In this document: piece by piece, positions 1 to 9,158 of the stretch
How positions within the stretch are numbered: the first letter of the stretch is position 1
Layout: each line of letters begins with the position of its first letter
From: an uncultured Pedobacter sp.
GTDB taxonomy: Bacteria; Bacteroidota; Bacteroidia; Sphingobacteriales; Sphingobacteriaceae
Direction of reading: 5' to 3'
Assembly: GCF_913776295.1 (NCBI RefSeq)
Contig: NZ_CAJYOJ010000022.1
Location: forward strand, 1-64,000
Length of the DNA: 64,000 nt
Made by a program: the position numbers and the translations under genes
Notes under the pieces: generated by a model
What the model was told of the DNA's origin: nothing
The model's database searches: none
Seen by the model: the letters and a program-made list of their open reading frames with translations, nothing else

Positions 1-522
1 TCAGCCGGTGTTTTTTGTTTCTTTTTGACATCAAAAAGAAAGAGCCCTTCGGCGGCGGCGAGCCGAGGCAAGGCTTAGCCCTGGGGCAAAAAAAGAAATG
101 TATACGTCATTTATATTGATTTTTATAAAATAAATTATCCCTCAGAATGACAAACGATCTACGATAACCAAAGAACCGATGAACGATTAATCACGCTAGA
201 ATCATTTTGGAAAGCAGCAACGATAGCTTTTGGGTTAATACAGCCCCGCTCCCGCTTCTGCCAATTTGAAGGAAATTGGCATCCCGCTTTGATCGGGTTT
301 AGGTGGTGCTGTCTGGGAATGGTCCAACGTTAAATAAACCCGACCGGCAGCATTATCCCGATCAGGAGTTTTTCTCTGTTAGATAAATTTTATCGGGATT
401 AAGCAAAGGGCGGGACTAGCGCAACCGAAGCAGCACAAGCTTTGCTTTCCAAAAAAATAATGAATGCTACACTAAATAAACAACCAAATACAAAATGAAT
501 CAATAACTAAAAAACTTATAAA
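1..522. repeat. Repeat-rich intergenic region without a gene
   Basis: I see no convincing coding sequence here. Positions 18-42 contain an inverted repeat (TTTCTTTTTGA, then TCAAAAAGAAA). Positions 258-284 form a small palindrome (GCCAATTT, GAAGG loop, AAATTGGC) inside a longer element that also has CGGGTTTA and, further on, TAAACCCG in inverted order. The same 27-bp core occurs exactly at 25651-25677, so this is a dispersed non-coding repeat. The downstream part, to about 450, is GC-richer and resembles the degenerate repeat at about 51730-51810. Function is unknown. Confidence 0.6.
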
Positions 523-1362
523 CTAAATGGCGTTCAACTTCTCCGACAAAAACTTCGAAACCTCATTGAAATAACGTTTTCTACCGTAACCCATCACCCA
601 TTGTATACCTTGCGTGGCATTGGTAATAAAAACTTCTTCAGCTTCTTTCAATATTTCCGGATTGATCTGCGCCTCGATTAAAGGCATATCGTTCATTTTG
701 CACAATTGCATAACCGCTATCCGCATTACACCACTGATGCAGCCTTCAGCCAGGGAAGGCGTATAAATCTGTTTGTTGTACACGACAAAAACATTTGCAC
801 TGATGCTTTCGCAAAGAAACCCATATTGATTGAGGATCATGGCCTCATCCAGGCGATGCTGGCTTTTAAAAAGTCCGGCCATCACATAAAGCAAAGCATT
901 GGCGGTTTTAAAATTAGAGAGTTTATTAACTGGTTTGGTCATATCGTCAAAAACATCAATGATTAAACCTTTGCTGTTTAACTCATATCTAGAAGCTTTC
1001 AGCGGAATACCCTCCAGAATATAACCTGCCTTATTGATTTCGGGTGTATAAACGCCGGCCCCTCCCCTGTAAACAGAAAGGCGGAACCGTACATTACCGT
1101 TCCATTTGTTGCGTTTCACCAGATCAGCAGTTTTTTGTCGCAGAAAATAATCGTCCATTAATGCATGACCATCAATTTTTAGCGCTTTCATTCCCGATAT
1201 TAATCTATCAGCATGCAAATCAGCAAATTGTAATTTATTATTGATCATCCGCATGCTTTCAAACAATCCATCTCCAAATTTGAAACTTCTGTTAGAGGCT
1301 GTTAAAAGCGGGGCATCAACCGCCTGCAATTCATCATTAAATAAGAGGTACTCTTGAAGCAT
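523..1362 (-). CDS. Aminotransferase class IV (PabC- or BCAT-like)
   Basis: This is a 279-aa fold-type IV PLP enzyme. The likely PLP lysine is Lys152 in the SNFKTAN segment, and the family-typical segments GDGLFES (around residue 31) and LCESISANVF (around residue 187) are present. The family includes branched-chain and D-amino-acid aminotransferases and 4-amino-4-deoxychorismate lyase (PabC). The short length favours a PabC-like enzyme, which would complement the pabB gene at 34950, but the sequence alone does not settle this. It ends 3 bp before the RluD-type gene on the same strand would begin downstream, so the two may be co-transcribed. Confidence 0.85.
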   Translation of the reverse strand: MLQEYLLFNDELQAVDAPLLTASNRSFKFGDGLFESMRMINNKLQFADLHADRLISGMKALKIDGHALMDDYFLRQKTADLVKRNKWNGNVRFRLSVYRGGAGVYTPEINKAGYILEGIPLKASRYELNSKGLIIDVFDDMTKPVNKLSNFKTANALLYVMAGLFKSQHRLDEAMILNQYGFLCESISANVFVVYNKQIYTPSLAEGCISGVMRIAVMQLCKMNDMPLIEAQINPEILKEAEEVFITNATQGIQWVMGYGRKRYFNEVSKFLSEKLNAI

Positions 1363-1365
1363 ATT

Positions 1366-2394
1366 TTATGATGTTGCGATATAATTTTCCCATTTGGTTA
1401 AACCAGCCATAAAATCGGGCGGTAATGACGATTCGAAATGCATGTATTCTTTAGTCGTGGGGTGTATAAAACCCAAACTTTGTGCATGTAAAGCCTGCCT
1501 TGGCAATAATTCGAAACAATTATCTACAAACTGTTTGTATTTATTAAACGTAGTGCCTTTTAAAATCTTATCTCCACCGTACATGGCATCATTAAACAGC
1601 GGATGGCCAATATGTTGCATGTGGGCTCTGATCTGATGCGTACGACCGGTTTCCAGCTCACAACTGATTAAGGTAACGTAACCCAAACGCTTTAACACTT
1701 TATAATGTGTTACCGACCATTTGCCTTTTTCTTCGTCATGGTAAATATCCATTACGCGGCGATCCTTAACGCTACGGCCAATATAGCCTGTAACCGTACC
1801 ATCATTTTCAATATCGCCCCAAACCAATGCGATATACTTACGGGTAATACTATGATCAAAAAACTGACGGGCCAAATGTGTGATTGATTTTTCATTTTTA
1901 CTGATGAGCAATAAACCTGAGGTATCTTTATCAATACGGTGTACCAGGCCCGGCCGGCCATCATTGCCAGGTAACTGAGGAAGTTGTTCAAAGTGAAATG
2001 CCAGGGCATTAACCAATGTTCCGGTATAATTGTTAAAACCAGGGTGTACCACCATCCCCGCAGGTTTGTTTACCACCAGTAAATCGCTGTCTTCGTAAAT
2101 GATATCCAGTGGAATATTTTCAGGGTAAACTTCTGTATCTCGAGGCGGATGGGGTAAAACGATAGATATTTCATCAAAAGGTTTAACTTTATAACTCGCT
2201 TTTATCTGCTTCTGGTTAACCAGTACATTTCCTGCATCAATTGCATTTTGAATTCGGTTTCTGGAGGCATTTTCTACACGCACCATCAAAAATTTATCGA
2301 TACGCAGCAAAGACTGCCCTTTATCAACAATAATCTTTAAATGTTCGTATAATTCCTGTTCTTCTGATTCCTGCAATCCGGCCACATTTTCCAT
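1366..2394 (-). CDS. rluD: RluA/RluD family 23S rRNA pseudouridine synthase
   Basis: This 342-aa protein has an N-terminal S4 RNA-binding domain (about residues 25-90) followed by the pseudouridine synthase domain. The signature HRIDKDTSG carries the probable catalytic Asp155, and TGRTHQIRAH is near the C-terminus. The family isomerises uridines in large-subunit rRNA in the cytoplasm. I chose the ATG at 2394. A start at 2478 would add 28 basic, AT-rich residues not expected before the S4 domain and would run into the region upstream of the divergent gene. It is followed 3 bp later by the class IV aminotransferase. The exact target uridines cannot be read from sequence. Confidence 0.9.
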   Translation of the reverse strand: MENVAGLQESEEQELYEHLKIIVDKGQSLLRIDKFLMVRVENASRNRIQNAIDAGNVLVNQKQIKASYKVKPFDEISIVLPHPPRDTEVYPENIPLDIIYEDSDLLVVNKPAGMVVHPGFNNYTGTLVNALAFHFEQLPQLPGNDGRPGLVHRIDKDTSGLLLISKNEKSITHLARQFFDHSITRKYIALVWGDIENDGTVTGYIGRSVKDRRVMDIYHDEEKGKWSVTHYKVLKRLGYVTLISCELETGRTHQIRAHMQHIGHPLFNDAMYGGDKILKGTTFNKYKQFVDNCFELLPRQALHAQSLGFIHPTTKEYMHFESSLPPDFMAGLTKWENYIATS

Positions 2395-2488
2395 GGTGCA
2401 AAAATAAACTTTTAACTTCAAGAATTTTTTAATGATTGCGGTTTTGCAAAAAACAGTTTTATCTTTACTCTTAATCAAATTATTACAT

Positions 2489-3517
2489 ATGAAAAAATGC
2501 TACGCTTTAAAGGCCGTATGTGCCTTATTTTTATGGGTAATGGCTCTAAATGCAAGTGCTCAACAAGATGTTGGAGGACTATTTGTTGGAGGACCGGCCG
2601 ATGCGACCAAACTGGTTAATGCCTATTTCGACCCGTTATACAAAGGCCTGGGCTTAGGTTTAACTGACGGCTGGTCGAACACGGCCCAATCTAAAGGATT
2701 TTTGAAATTTGATGTCCGTGTGTCTGCTTCTGCAGCATTTGTTCCGCAATCTGCCAGAAGCTATGATGTAAATACATTAGGTTTAAGCAATGTTAAACCA
2801 GCACCTGGATCATCTTCTATAGGCCCAACTGCATTTGGCGACGACAGAGAAGGTGGCAGAATGCAGATTTATACCAGTAGCGGAATCCCTACCAATAAGT
2901 TTTTTAATCTTCCTCAAGGTTTGGGTTTCCATGTGGTACCGTCGGCACAGATACAAGCTACTTTGGGTTTGCCCAAAAACATTGATGTTACCTTAAGGGC
3001 CATGCCAAAGATTAAACTGGGAAATGATCTTGGAAGTTTATCAATGATCGGCTTCGGTGCCAAAGTTGAACTGTTACCACTTTTTATGGGCTCAACCCCG
3101 GAGAAATTAATCCCGGTTGATATTGCAGTGGCAGGAGGATTCACACAGTATAAATATAATCTGCCTCTGAATATTAATAATACCGCCAATTCAGATCAGC
3201 GCATTGATGCTAAATTCAATGGTGTAAACTTTGATGCAATCGTATCTAAAAAAATAATGTTTTTCACCCCTTTTGCCAGCATCGGTTATCAAACTTCGAA
3301 CACCAATTTAAAAGCACTTGGTACCTATAGATTTGAAGATGGTGCAAACAATGCCACTTATGTTGATCCTATCTCCGTAAAACAAACTGATATTGATGGT
3401 ATAAGAGGAAGTTTGGGTTTTCAGTTAAAGTTTGGTTTCTTTAAATTTTACGGGTCATATACTGCTGCTAAATACAGTATGGTTAATGCTGGTATAGGAT
3501 TGGGCATCGGGAAATAA
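2489..3517 (+). CDS. Outer-membrane-type protein (DUF6588-like)
   Basis: This 342-aa exported protein has a signal peptide ending at ASAQ (residues 1-24) and then Gly/aromatic-rich alternating segments expected of a beta-barrel. It ends in an aromatic/Gly pattern (IGLGIGK). I believe it belongs to the Bacteroidota family DUF6588, whose function is unknown; the assignment is from memory and moderately sure. The ATG at 2489 is chosen because it starts directly with the Lys-rich signal-peptide n-region; an upstream in-frame start at 2432 adds 19 residues without a purpose. A strong terminator follows at 3543. Confidence 0.7.
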   Translation: MKKCYALKAVCALFLWVMALNASAQQDVGGLFVGGPADATKLVNAYFDPLYKGLGLGLTDGWSNTAQSKGFLKFDVRVSASAAFVPQSARSYDVNTLGLSNVKPAPGSSSIGPTAFGDDREGGRMQIYTSSGIPTNKFFNLPQGLGFHVVPSAQIQATLGLPKNIDVTLRAMPKIKLGNDLGSLSMIGFGAKVELLPLFMGSTPEKLIPVDIAVAGGFTQYKYNLPLNINNTANSDQRIDAKFNGVNFDAIVSKKIMFFTPFASIGYQTSNTNLKALGTYRFEDGANNATYVDPISVKQTDIDGIRGSLGFQLKFGFFKFYGSYTAAKYSMVNAGIGLGIGK

Positions 3518-3542
3518 GGACACCCAATACATTATATTTCTT

Positions 3543-3580
3543 AAAAACACCTGGAATATTCAGGTGTTTTTTATTTTTAC
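3543..3580 (+). terminator. Rho-independent terminator after the DUF6588-like gene
   Basis: A perfect 11-bp stem (AAAAACACCTG with CAGGTGTTTTT) and a 7-nt loop are followed by a T-rich tract. It lies 26 bp after the stop at 3517. The next gene starts at GTG 3583, only 2 bp after the T-rich tract. Confidence 0.85.
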
Positions 3581-3582
3581 AC

Positions 3583-4452
3583 GTGTTCGAAGAAATATTT
3601 AGTCCGGTACAAAAAATAGCATTTACACCTTTTAGCAACTTATATGTGAAAAGGGATGATCTTATTGATCCTTACATTTCGGGCAATAAGTGGCGGAAGC
3701 TTAAATATATACTGGCCAAAGCAAAAGCCAAAAACAAAACGCACCTGGTTACTTTTGGTGGTGCTTATTCTAACCACCTGGTGGCTACAGCCGCTGCTGC
3801 ATCGCGTTCAGGACTTAAATCAACCGCTTTTGTACGTGGAGAAGAAGTAAAAAATGAAATGTTGCTGCTGTGCCATTTATTTGGGATGAAACTCATTTTT
3901 ACCGACCGTGAAAGTTACCGGAAAAAATACCAACTGTTTGATATACATTTCAAGAATGATGACCAGGCATATTTCATAGATGAAGGCGGGGCATCAGTAG
4001 AAGCCACTTTTGGCTGCGCGGAAATAATCAGGGAGCTAACCGAAACATACGAGCACATTTTCTGTGCTGCCGGAACGGGAACCACAGCCGCAGGTTTGTT
4101 GAGCGGGATTCAGAAACAGGGATTAAATACGAAGTTGCATATCATTCCTGTACTAAAGGGAGCTTCTTTTATCCAAACAGAAATAGCAAAATATACAACG
4201 TTATCCGGTCATCTAAAACTGCATCTCGATTACCATTTTGGAGGCTATGCCAAAACCACTCCCGAACTGATTAGCTTTATCAAAAACTTTACGGCAAAAA
4301 CCGGAGTGCTTCTAGACCCTGTTTATACGGCAAAAATGTTTTATGCCATCCATGATTTAACAAAACAAGGCATTATCGGCAAAGAAGAAAAAGTATTGGC
4401 TATTCACACCGGGGGGCTAATGGGCCTTTTTGGAATGATGGATAAGTTCTAG
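3583..4452 (+). CDS. ACC deaminase / D-cysteine desulfhydrase family PLP enzyme
   Basis: A 289-aa fold-type II PLP enzyme. The PLP-lysine region reads SGNKWRKLKY (residues 29-38), followed by the GGAYSNHL segment that binds substrate or phosphate, and a Gly-rich GTGTTAAG loop at about residue 163. Members deaminate 1-aminocyclopropane-1-carboxylate or degrade D-cysteine; the true substrate cannot be decided here. The start is GTG at 3583 because no ATG exists before the conserved N-terminal segment. The gene begins at the end of the preceding terminator, so it probably uses a very short leader. Confidence 0.8.
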   Translation: MFEEIFSPVQKIAFTPFSNLYVKRDDLIDPYISGNKWRKLKYILAKAKAKNKTHLVTFGGAYSNHLVATAAAASRSGLKSTAFVRGEEVKNEMLLLCHLFGMKLIFTDRESYRKKYQLFDIHFKNDDQAYFIDEGGASVEATFGCAEIIRELTETYEHIFCAAGTGTTAAGLLSGIQKQGLNTKLHIIPVLKGASFIQTEIAKYTTLSGHLKLHLDYHFGGYAKTTPELISFIKNFTAKTGVLLDPVYTAKMFYAIHDLTKQGIIGKEEKVLAIHTGGLMGLFGMMDKF

Positions 4453-4466
4453 CAGATCTTCTCCGT

Positions 4467-4856
4467 TTAATGGCTTTTGGTCATGTTTGAACGGTTTGCA
4501 GCATCCAGCGCCTTATGCTTATCTCCCCAACTTTCCAATTGTTTGATAACGGCTTTAAGTTCGTAACCGATTGGGGTGAGTTCATATTCTACACGTGGTG
4601 GCACCTCTGCATAAATAGTACGTGTAATAATTTTGTTTTCTTCCAGTTTTCGAAGCTGAAGGGTCAACATGCGTTCGGTAATATTGGGCAATAGTTTTTT
4701 TAGTTCACCAAACCTGAGCTTGCCATTGATTAACCAGGAGCAGATGACCAATGCCCACTGCCCGCCAATAATATTGGCAGCATAAACTTCTGAACATTCA
4801 TCAGCCAGCGCCTGTTTATTAGCGAAATTGGTTGATGTTTCCTTTATTTTCGACAT
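4467..4856 (-). CDS. HxlR family transcriptional regulator
   Basis: A 129-aa winged-helix regulator of the HxlR type. It has a Cys (ECSEVY, about residue 20) at the position used as redox sensor in some family members, the GGQWALVI segment, and the recognition-helix region NITERMLTLQLRKLEE. The gene is divergent from the quinone-reductase-like gene at 4954, a common arrangement in which the regulator represses an electrophile- or redox-responsive oxidoreductase. The shared spacer carries an inverted repeat at 4884-4896. Redox control is inferred from family precedent, not shown. Confidence 0.88.
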   Translation of the reverse strand: MSKIKETSTNFANKQALADECSEVYAANIIGGQWALVICSWLINGKLRFGELKKLLPNITERMLTLQLRKLEENKIITRTIYAEVPPRVEYELTPIGYELKAVIKQLESWGDKHKALDAANRSNMTKSH

Positions 4857-4883
4857 TACTTACATTTTTTATAGTACCACACA

Positions 4884-4896
4884 ATTGGTAGCCAAT
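4884..4896. promoter_or_regulatory. Candidate HxlR operator (ATTGG-TAG-CCAAT)
   Basis: A perfect 5-bp inverted repeat with a 3-bp spacer lies in the 97-bp divergent spacer between the HxlR gene and the oxidoreductase. It is short, so chance is possible; the position makes it a candidate operator. Confidence 0.35.
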
Positions 4897-4920
4897 ATAC
4901 CTTTTTCAGGCAAGCTATCT

Positions 4921-4928
4921 TATTTTTG
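4921..4928 (+). promoter_or_regulatory. Bacteroidota -7 box (TATTTTTG) for the oxidoreductase gene
   Basis: This matches the TAnnTTTG consensus and lies 25 bp before the ATG at 4954. No clear -33 TTG was found at the expected spacing. Confidence 0.5.
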
Positions 4929-4953
4929 TACCTGATTATTTAAAACTGCTAGA

Positions 4954-5484
4954 ATGAAAACACTCATTATCGTTATTCATCCCGATATCAAAAACTCTAT
5001 TGTTAACAAAAGATGGGTTGAAGAACTTCATAAATTCCCTGAGAAATTCCAGGTGCATCAATTGCATGAGGTTTATTCTGACGAAAAAATTAATGTGCCT
5101 GCTGAACAAAAGCTGATAGAAGAATATGAAAAAATCGTATTCCAGTTTCCTTACTACTGGTTTAACTGCCCGGCCTTTTTCAAAAAATGGCTGGATGAGG
5201 TACTAACGCATGGCTGGGCATATGGAAGCAAAAGCGGCTACAAAGTTGCGGGAAAGAAAATTGCGTTGGCCATTTCATTAGGTGTAGATCAAGAGGAACT
5301 CAGTTCTTCCGGTGTTTATAAATATCCCCTTGAAGAACTCACACGTCCTTTTGAGCTTTCCTTTGAATACATTAAGGCCGATTACAGACCATTTTTTGCC
5401 TATTATGGAATTGAGCATAATACGTCAGAAGAATGGGTTGAAAGAAGTGTTCCGCTGTACCTGGATTTCCTTGACAAATTGTGA
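4954..5484 (+). CDS. NAD(P)H-dependent oxidoreductase, flavodoxin-like fold
   Basis: A 176-aa protein of the NQO1/KefF/MdaB-like flavodoxin-fold family. The N-terminus (TLIIVIHPDIKNSIVNKRW) matches the FMN-phosphate loop, and FQFPYYWFNCPAFFKKWLDEVLTHGWAYG (within residues 67-96) is the family's hallmark segment for flavin and dimer contacts. Such enzymes reduce quinones or other electrophiles by two electrons in the cytoplasm. Divergence from an HxlR regulator supports inducible expression. The physiological substrate is unknown. Confidence 0.88.
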   Translation: MKTLIIVIHPDIKNSIVNKRWVEELHKFPEKFQVHQLHEVYSDEKINVPAEQKLIEEYEKIVFQFPYYWFNCPAFFKKWLDEVLTHGWAYGSKSGYKVAGKKIALAISLGVDQEELSSSGVYKYPLEELTRPFELSFEYIKADYRPFFAYYGIEHNTSEEWVERSVPLYLDFLDKL

Positions 5485-5517
5485 GGTGTTGAAAAATCAT
5501 CTTGTTCAGGCTACAGT

Positions 5518-6375
5518 TTATACAATAGGGGGAGTTTTAAAAGTGAATCCATTCTTTTTTAAATACATGATCAATAGCTCCAGATCGGCCTGCGCTTTTT
5601 TTCCGTCACCAGGCCTAAATGCACGATCGTGCATAAGCAATACTACATGGTTAGTGGCCGCCTTTGCCATAATCCTATTGGCAAGCACAAACCAACGTTC
5701 TGTTAAACGCTCCTCACCGGAATATTTTAGTCCGTAACTTGTAAAGTCAGGGTATAACAGTTTTGAATCGGTGTAATCCATACCGCCCTTTTCGATAATT
5801 AATTGTTTTTCTTTCATTATCCTATTGGTTATATTATAATCCATCTTCCATTCTTCATTCCAACCCAACAAGATATAACCGTTTGCCCTTAAAGCCGTTC
5901 GGGTATCAGTAGCATCATCTTCAACCAGTGTGGTTTCATCAGCTTCGGTATCTAACCATGTAAATGGCAATGCCGAATTTCTGCCCGGTAACCTGGCCAG
6001 ATGATCCAGGTAAAACAGCGGATCACCAGCCAATGTATTTTTAAAAAACTGCGCATTTTTTAAAAAATCTTCTAACACAGTCATCCTGCCACCTTCATTA
6101 TTAATCAAAACACCTTTACTATAATAACTGCTGTAAAAGCCATTTGCATGAGAAAAGCTATGGTTGGCCGCTGTATGTTGTTCGGTTATTTCTTTCAGCA
6201 CAGCAAATGCTTTTTTTTTATTTCGTTTTATCGAATAAAGTGTATTGACTCCGGTAAGAAAAAATGTCGCATTCACCTGCTGTCGTCTTAGCACTTTCAA
6301 AACTTCTTCGGTCCCCGCCTCTACACCATCGTCAAATGTTAAATAAATAATTTTCGATCTTTCTTTGCTAAACAT
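5518..6375 (-). CDS. Polysaccharide deacetylase (NodB-type, CE4-like)
   Basis: A 285-aa NodB-homology protein. The metal/catalytic motif TFDDG is at residues 13-17 (Asp15, Asp16) and the His pair sits in NHSFSH (His72, His76). An RLPGRNS segment and a late LMHD motif complete the fold. The family removes N- or O-acetyl groups from cell-wall or exopolysaccharides. I chose ATG 6375, which overlaps the preceding stop by 8 bp and puts the TFDDG motif near the N-terminus; a start at 6447 is also open. No signal peptide is visible in either version. It is the last gene of the lanthipeptide-cluster run, which suggests an envelope-modification role. Confidence 0.85.
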   Translation of the reverse strand: MFSKERSKIIYLTFDDGVEAGTEEVLKVLRRQQVNATFFLTGVNTLYSIKRNKKKAFAVLKEITEQHTAANHSFSHANGFYSSYYSKGVLINNEGGRMTVLEDFLKNAQFFKNTLAGDPLFYLDHLARLPGRNSALPFTWLDTEADETTLVEDDATDTRTALRANGYILLGWNEEWKMDYNITNRIMKEKQLIIEKGGMDYTDSKLLYPDFTSYGLKYSGEERLTERWFVLANRIMAKAATNHVVLLMHDRAFRPGDGKKAQADLELLIMYLKKNGFTFKTPPIV

Positions 6376-8167
6376 ATAACTGTATTTTTCTGGAAAGATC
6401 AAGAACTGGAAAAGGTTTTGCAAATACGATCTTTCTGTCGATTTCAATTAAAGGATCAAATGCGGGATGCTGCGAACGCTTGAGTTTAGATTCCATTTCT
6501 ATCATGTATTTTGAAAGGTTGGTATGGAGCTGGGCTGAACCTGCAAGCAGGGCGTTGTAGAAATGTAGCGGGCGCGGAATGATATAGGTCATTACCACCA
6601 GTTCGCTGAGGGAGAGATCATCCGGAGGCTTTGAAAAATAGAAATCGGCCCCCTCTTTCCAGCCATAAACCCCAGGGGCAAATTCTATAATGTTAAGATA
6701 GGCCTCCAGAATTAAAGCTTTATCCTGATGAAAAACATTTTCGATCAATATTGAAATAACGGCTTCTTCAAGCTTTCTGAAAAGACTAACTTCAGAACTT
6801 AAATAGATATTTTTAACCAATTGCATGGTAATAGTGCTTCCCCCCCTTAATATACGCCCGTGCAAAATATTGGTCGCCAGAGCCTGCCCGAGAAAGTATT
6901 GGTCAACACCAGGATGCAAGTAAAAATTAGGATCTTCACAAAGTATGGTAATGGCTTTTATTTTTTCCGGTATGAAATCAAACGACATGTAAGAAGTATT
7001 ATGGCAATCACCTACTTTGACAGTCCTTGCCATACTTACGCTATCATCAGATTTGTATTCCAGCCCATTCAGTCTACCATTAAAATTCTCTGAAATATTT
7101 TTTATTCCAAAGCTGCTGTGCTTAACAGTAACTTCAAACTGTTGCCTGGAAAGATCAAAAATTTCAAATCTCCAAATCAGTCCAATATCAAATTCTGTCT
7201 GTTCATCCAGTTCAAACAGTTTATTTACAAAATTAAAGCTAATATCATTTACTGATTTTTTGTTTAATGTTGCAGAAAAAAGAAGAGCCGCCAATGGCCA
7301 TGAGCTACCAAAAGAAAAAACTCTAAAACTAAAAGGAATGTCCCAAAAAGTACCGCTGGATGACTTAATCTCTATCTTTTTTTTATTCAGGTCAAATTCA
7401 ATATCCAGTAGAAGTTTTCCGGTGTGAATTTCTGAACTGCTGATCTTTTTCGAATCAAACACTAACCCTTGAATTTCGACTTTCAGCGAAGCATTAAATT
7501 CGAATTGTGTTTGGGCAGACAGCAATAATAACTCCATCTTAACTGAATCTGCCCGAACAGCTTTTTTGAATGAAAGCACACTCGCCTCTAGATCTAATCT
7601 GCCTGTTAAAGTGTCGACATTCGCATTAATTTCTTCAGTTTTAAACCCCAGATTGACATAACAGTGGATTTTGCCGTTTAAAATACTCAGTTTTTTTACA
7701 AGAGGCTCAACCTTCCCAAAATAGTATATTTTCTCAATGGCGATGTTGGGCAAGTTTCTTTGCAATAATCCTCTCGCTTTCACACAATATAACAATAACC
7801 TATTAAAGTAGTTAGCATCTTGATGCCCATCGGTATCATCCTTTTTTCGGGCATTGGCATTTTCATCACACCTAACTAACCGCAACGTATCTATATTAAA
7901 CATTAACCAACCAAAATGGTTATTACTTATCCATTTTTTAAGGGAGAAGGAAAGCAATACGATATCGGATTCCATCCGGTATTTTCCGTTACCAATACGC
8001 AGGTCTTTGAACAATAAACCTCTCCACGAAATCCTGATAGCGGAAAAAAATAATGACAGCTTAAATCTGGATCGAAAATTTTCAAATTTTTGATGTAGAA
8101 GTGCTTTTACCCTGCCATTTGAACCGAACAGACCTAGTAAAAATATTCTTATGAGCTCCTTTGTCAT
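6368..8167 (-). CDS. GT51 peptidoglycan glycosyltransferase with unusual N-terminal region
   Basis: A 599-aa protein. The C-terminal part (about residues 395-550) is a GT51 domain: EDPNF with probable catalytic Glu411, GRILRGGSTITMQLVKN, and the second conserved Glu488 in ILEAYLN. GT51 enzymes polymerise lipid II into glycan strands. There is no transpeptidase domain. The first 390 residues are beta-rich with WRGLLFKDLRIGNG near residue 50, reminiscent of AsmA-type N-terminal segments but not a confident match. A classical N-terminal anchor is weak. It starts 2 bp after the HlyD stop, so it is translated within the export operon. Confidence 0.82.
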   Translation of the reverse strand: MTKELIRIFLLGLFGSNGRVKALLHQKFENFRSRFKLSLFFSAIRISWRGLLFKDLRIGNGKYRMESDIVLLSFSLKKWISNNHFGWLMFNIDTLRLVRCDENANARKKDDTDGHQDANYFNRLLLYCVKARGLLQRNLPNIAIEKIYYFGKVEPLVKKLSILNGKIHCYVNLGFKTEEINANVDTLTGRLDLEASVLSFKKAVRADSVKMELLLLSAQTQFEFNASLKVEIQGLVFDSKKISSSEIHTGKLLLDIEFDLNKKKIEIKSSSGTFWDIPFSFRVFSFGSSWPLAALLFSATLNKKSVNDISFNFVNKLFELDEQTEFDIGLIWRFEIFDLSRQQFEVTVKHSSFGIKNISENFNGRLNGLEYKSDDSVSMARTVKVGDCHNTSYMSFDFIPEKIKAITILCEDPNFYLHPGVDQYFLGQALATNILHGRILRGGSTITMQLVKNIYLSSEVSLFRKLEEAVISILIENVFHQDKALILEAYLNIIEFAPGVYGWKEGADFYFSKPPDDLSLSELVVMTYIIPRPLHFYNALLAGSAQLHTNLSKYMIEMESKLKRSQHPAFDPLIEIDRKIVFAKPFPVLDLSRKIQLYV

Positions 8168-8169
8168 GT

Positions 8170-9123
8170 TTAAATCCGTTTAATGATCCGCTGCAACACA
8201 CTTTTATTCTCAACAATAATTTCTGCATTGCCCAACATCTGTAATTTAGGTTCTACACGGTAACCCTTGGTTGTATGAAGTCCATTTTTCAATTGGAGCT
8301 GCAAAAGATAGGTGGTATCTAATGGTACTACAGTGATCTGATTGATCACAGCCCTGAGCATACCGAATTCCTGATAAGGATAATCCTGCAAACTAATCAT
8401 GGCTTCCTGTCCCTTTTTTAATTTTCCTGCCTTTTTTACCGAGATGGGTACACGCAGAACATAATCTTTTGACTGTGGTACGATCATGGCAACGATACTG
8501 TTTGCAGGAACATATTGATTTTCGTTCCAGACGTCAAAAAGTACCACCTTGCCAGCTATGGGGCTGCGTAGAACAAAACGGTTTTCCCAATTGGCAATGA
8601 GTCCGCGGATGCGTTTTATTTGCCCATGAAGCTGGGTTTTGCCTTTTTGCGGATGTTCTAAATAATCAGAAACATGCAAATAAAGATCTGAATATGCTGC
8701 CTGTACTTCCCCTACCTGAAGATCTCTTTTAATAAAATCCCCAAGACTGCCTTTGTTATTTAGCGCATTCCCATCCCATTGTTCTGTTTGCTTTTTAAGG
8801 TAGAACATATCATCAGCTAATGCTGGGTTATCTATGATGCCCAATACCTCATCCTTATTTATGATTGCTCCATCTTTAATATCAAATGCAGTTAATCTAC
8901 CAGAAGTATTCGAAACTACTTTAACTGGGGGCAGGCTGGAAGAAATATAAACCGGTGCAGAGATAATATCCGGATATTTGATGAGCCATGCAGCTACAAC
9001 AATCAGGCAAACAATTGCAGCGATGATCATATTTCCTCGCCTAACGGCCCATTTTGGCAGTCGGCCGATAATATCCTGTACCTCTTCGCTATGTACTTCG
9101 TCCAAGTTGATTTCCTGCGGCAT
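8170..9123 (-). CDS. HlyD family periplasmic adaptor for peptide export
   Basis: A 317-aa membrane-fusion protein. A cytoplasmic N-terminus is followed by one transmembrane helix (about residues 33-50), a barrel-sandwich half (VVSNTSGRLTAFDIKDGAIINKDEVLG, about residues 69-95), a short helical hairpin, the second lipoyl-like half (RSPIAGKVV) and a C-terminal beta-barrel. It would connect the C39-ABC exporter at 9159 to an outer-membrane channel. It lies 35 bp after that exporter on the same strand. The hairpin is shorter than in typical HlyD. Confidence 0.9.
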   Translation of the reverse strand: MPQEINLDEVHSEEVQDIIGRLPKWAVRRGNMIIAAIVCLIVVAAWLIKYPDIISAPVYISSSLPPVKVVSNTSGRLTAFDIKDGAIINKDEVLGIIDNPALADDMFYLKKQTEQWDGNALNNKGSLGDFIKRDLQVGEVQAAYSDLYLHVSDYLEHPQKGKTQLHGQIKRIRGLIANWENRFVLRSPIAGKVVLFDVWNENQYVPANSIVAMIVPQSKDYVLRVPISVKKAGKLKKGQEAMISLQDYPYQEFGMLRAVINQITVVPLDTTYLLQLQLKNGLHTTKGYRVEPKLQMLGNAEIIVENKSVLQRIIKRI

Positions 9124-9158
9124 ATTATTCTAAATATTTAAATTGATGCTTCATAGTG

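Noticed and set aside
6376..6447. Longer start for the NodB-type deacetylase
   Set aside because: It adds 24 residues without a signal peptide and increases overlap with the GT51 gene; ATG 6375 is the simpler choice, though the longer form cannot be excluded.
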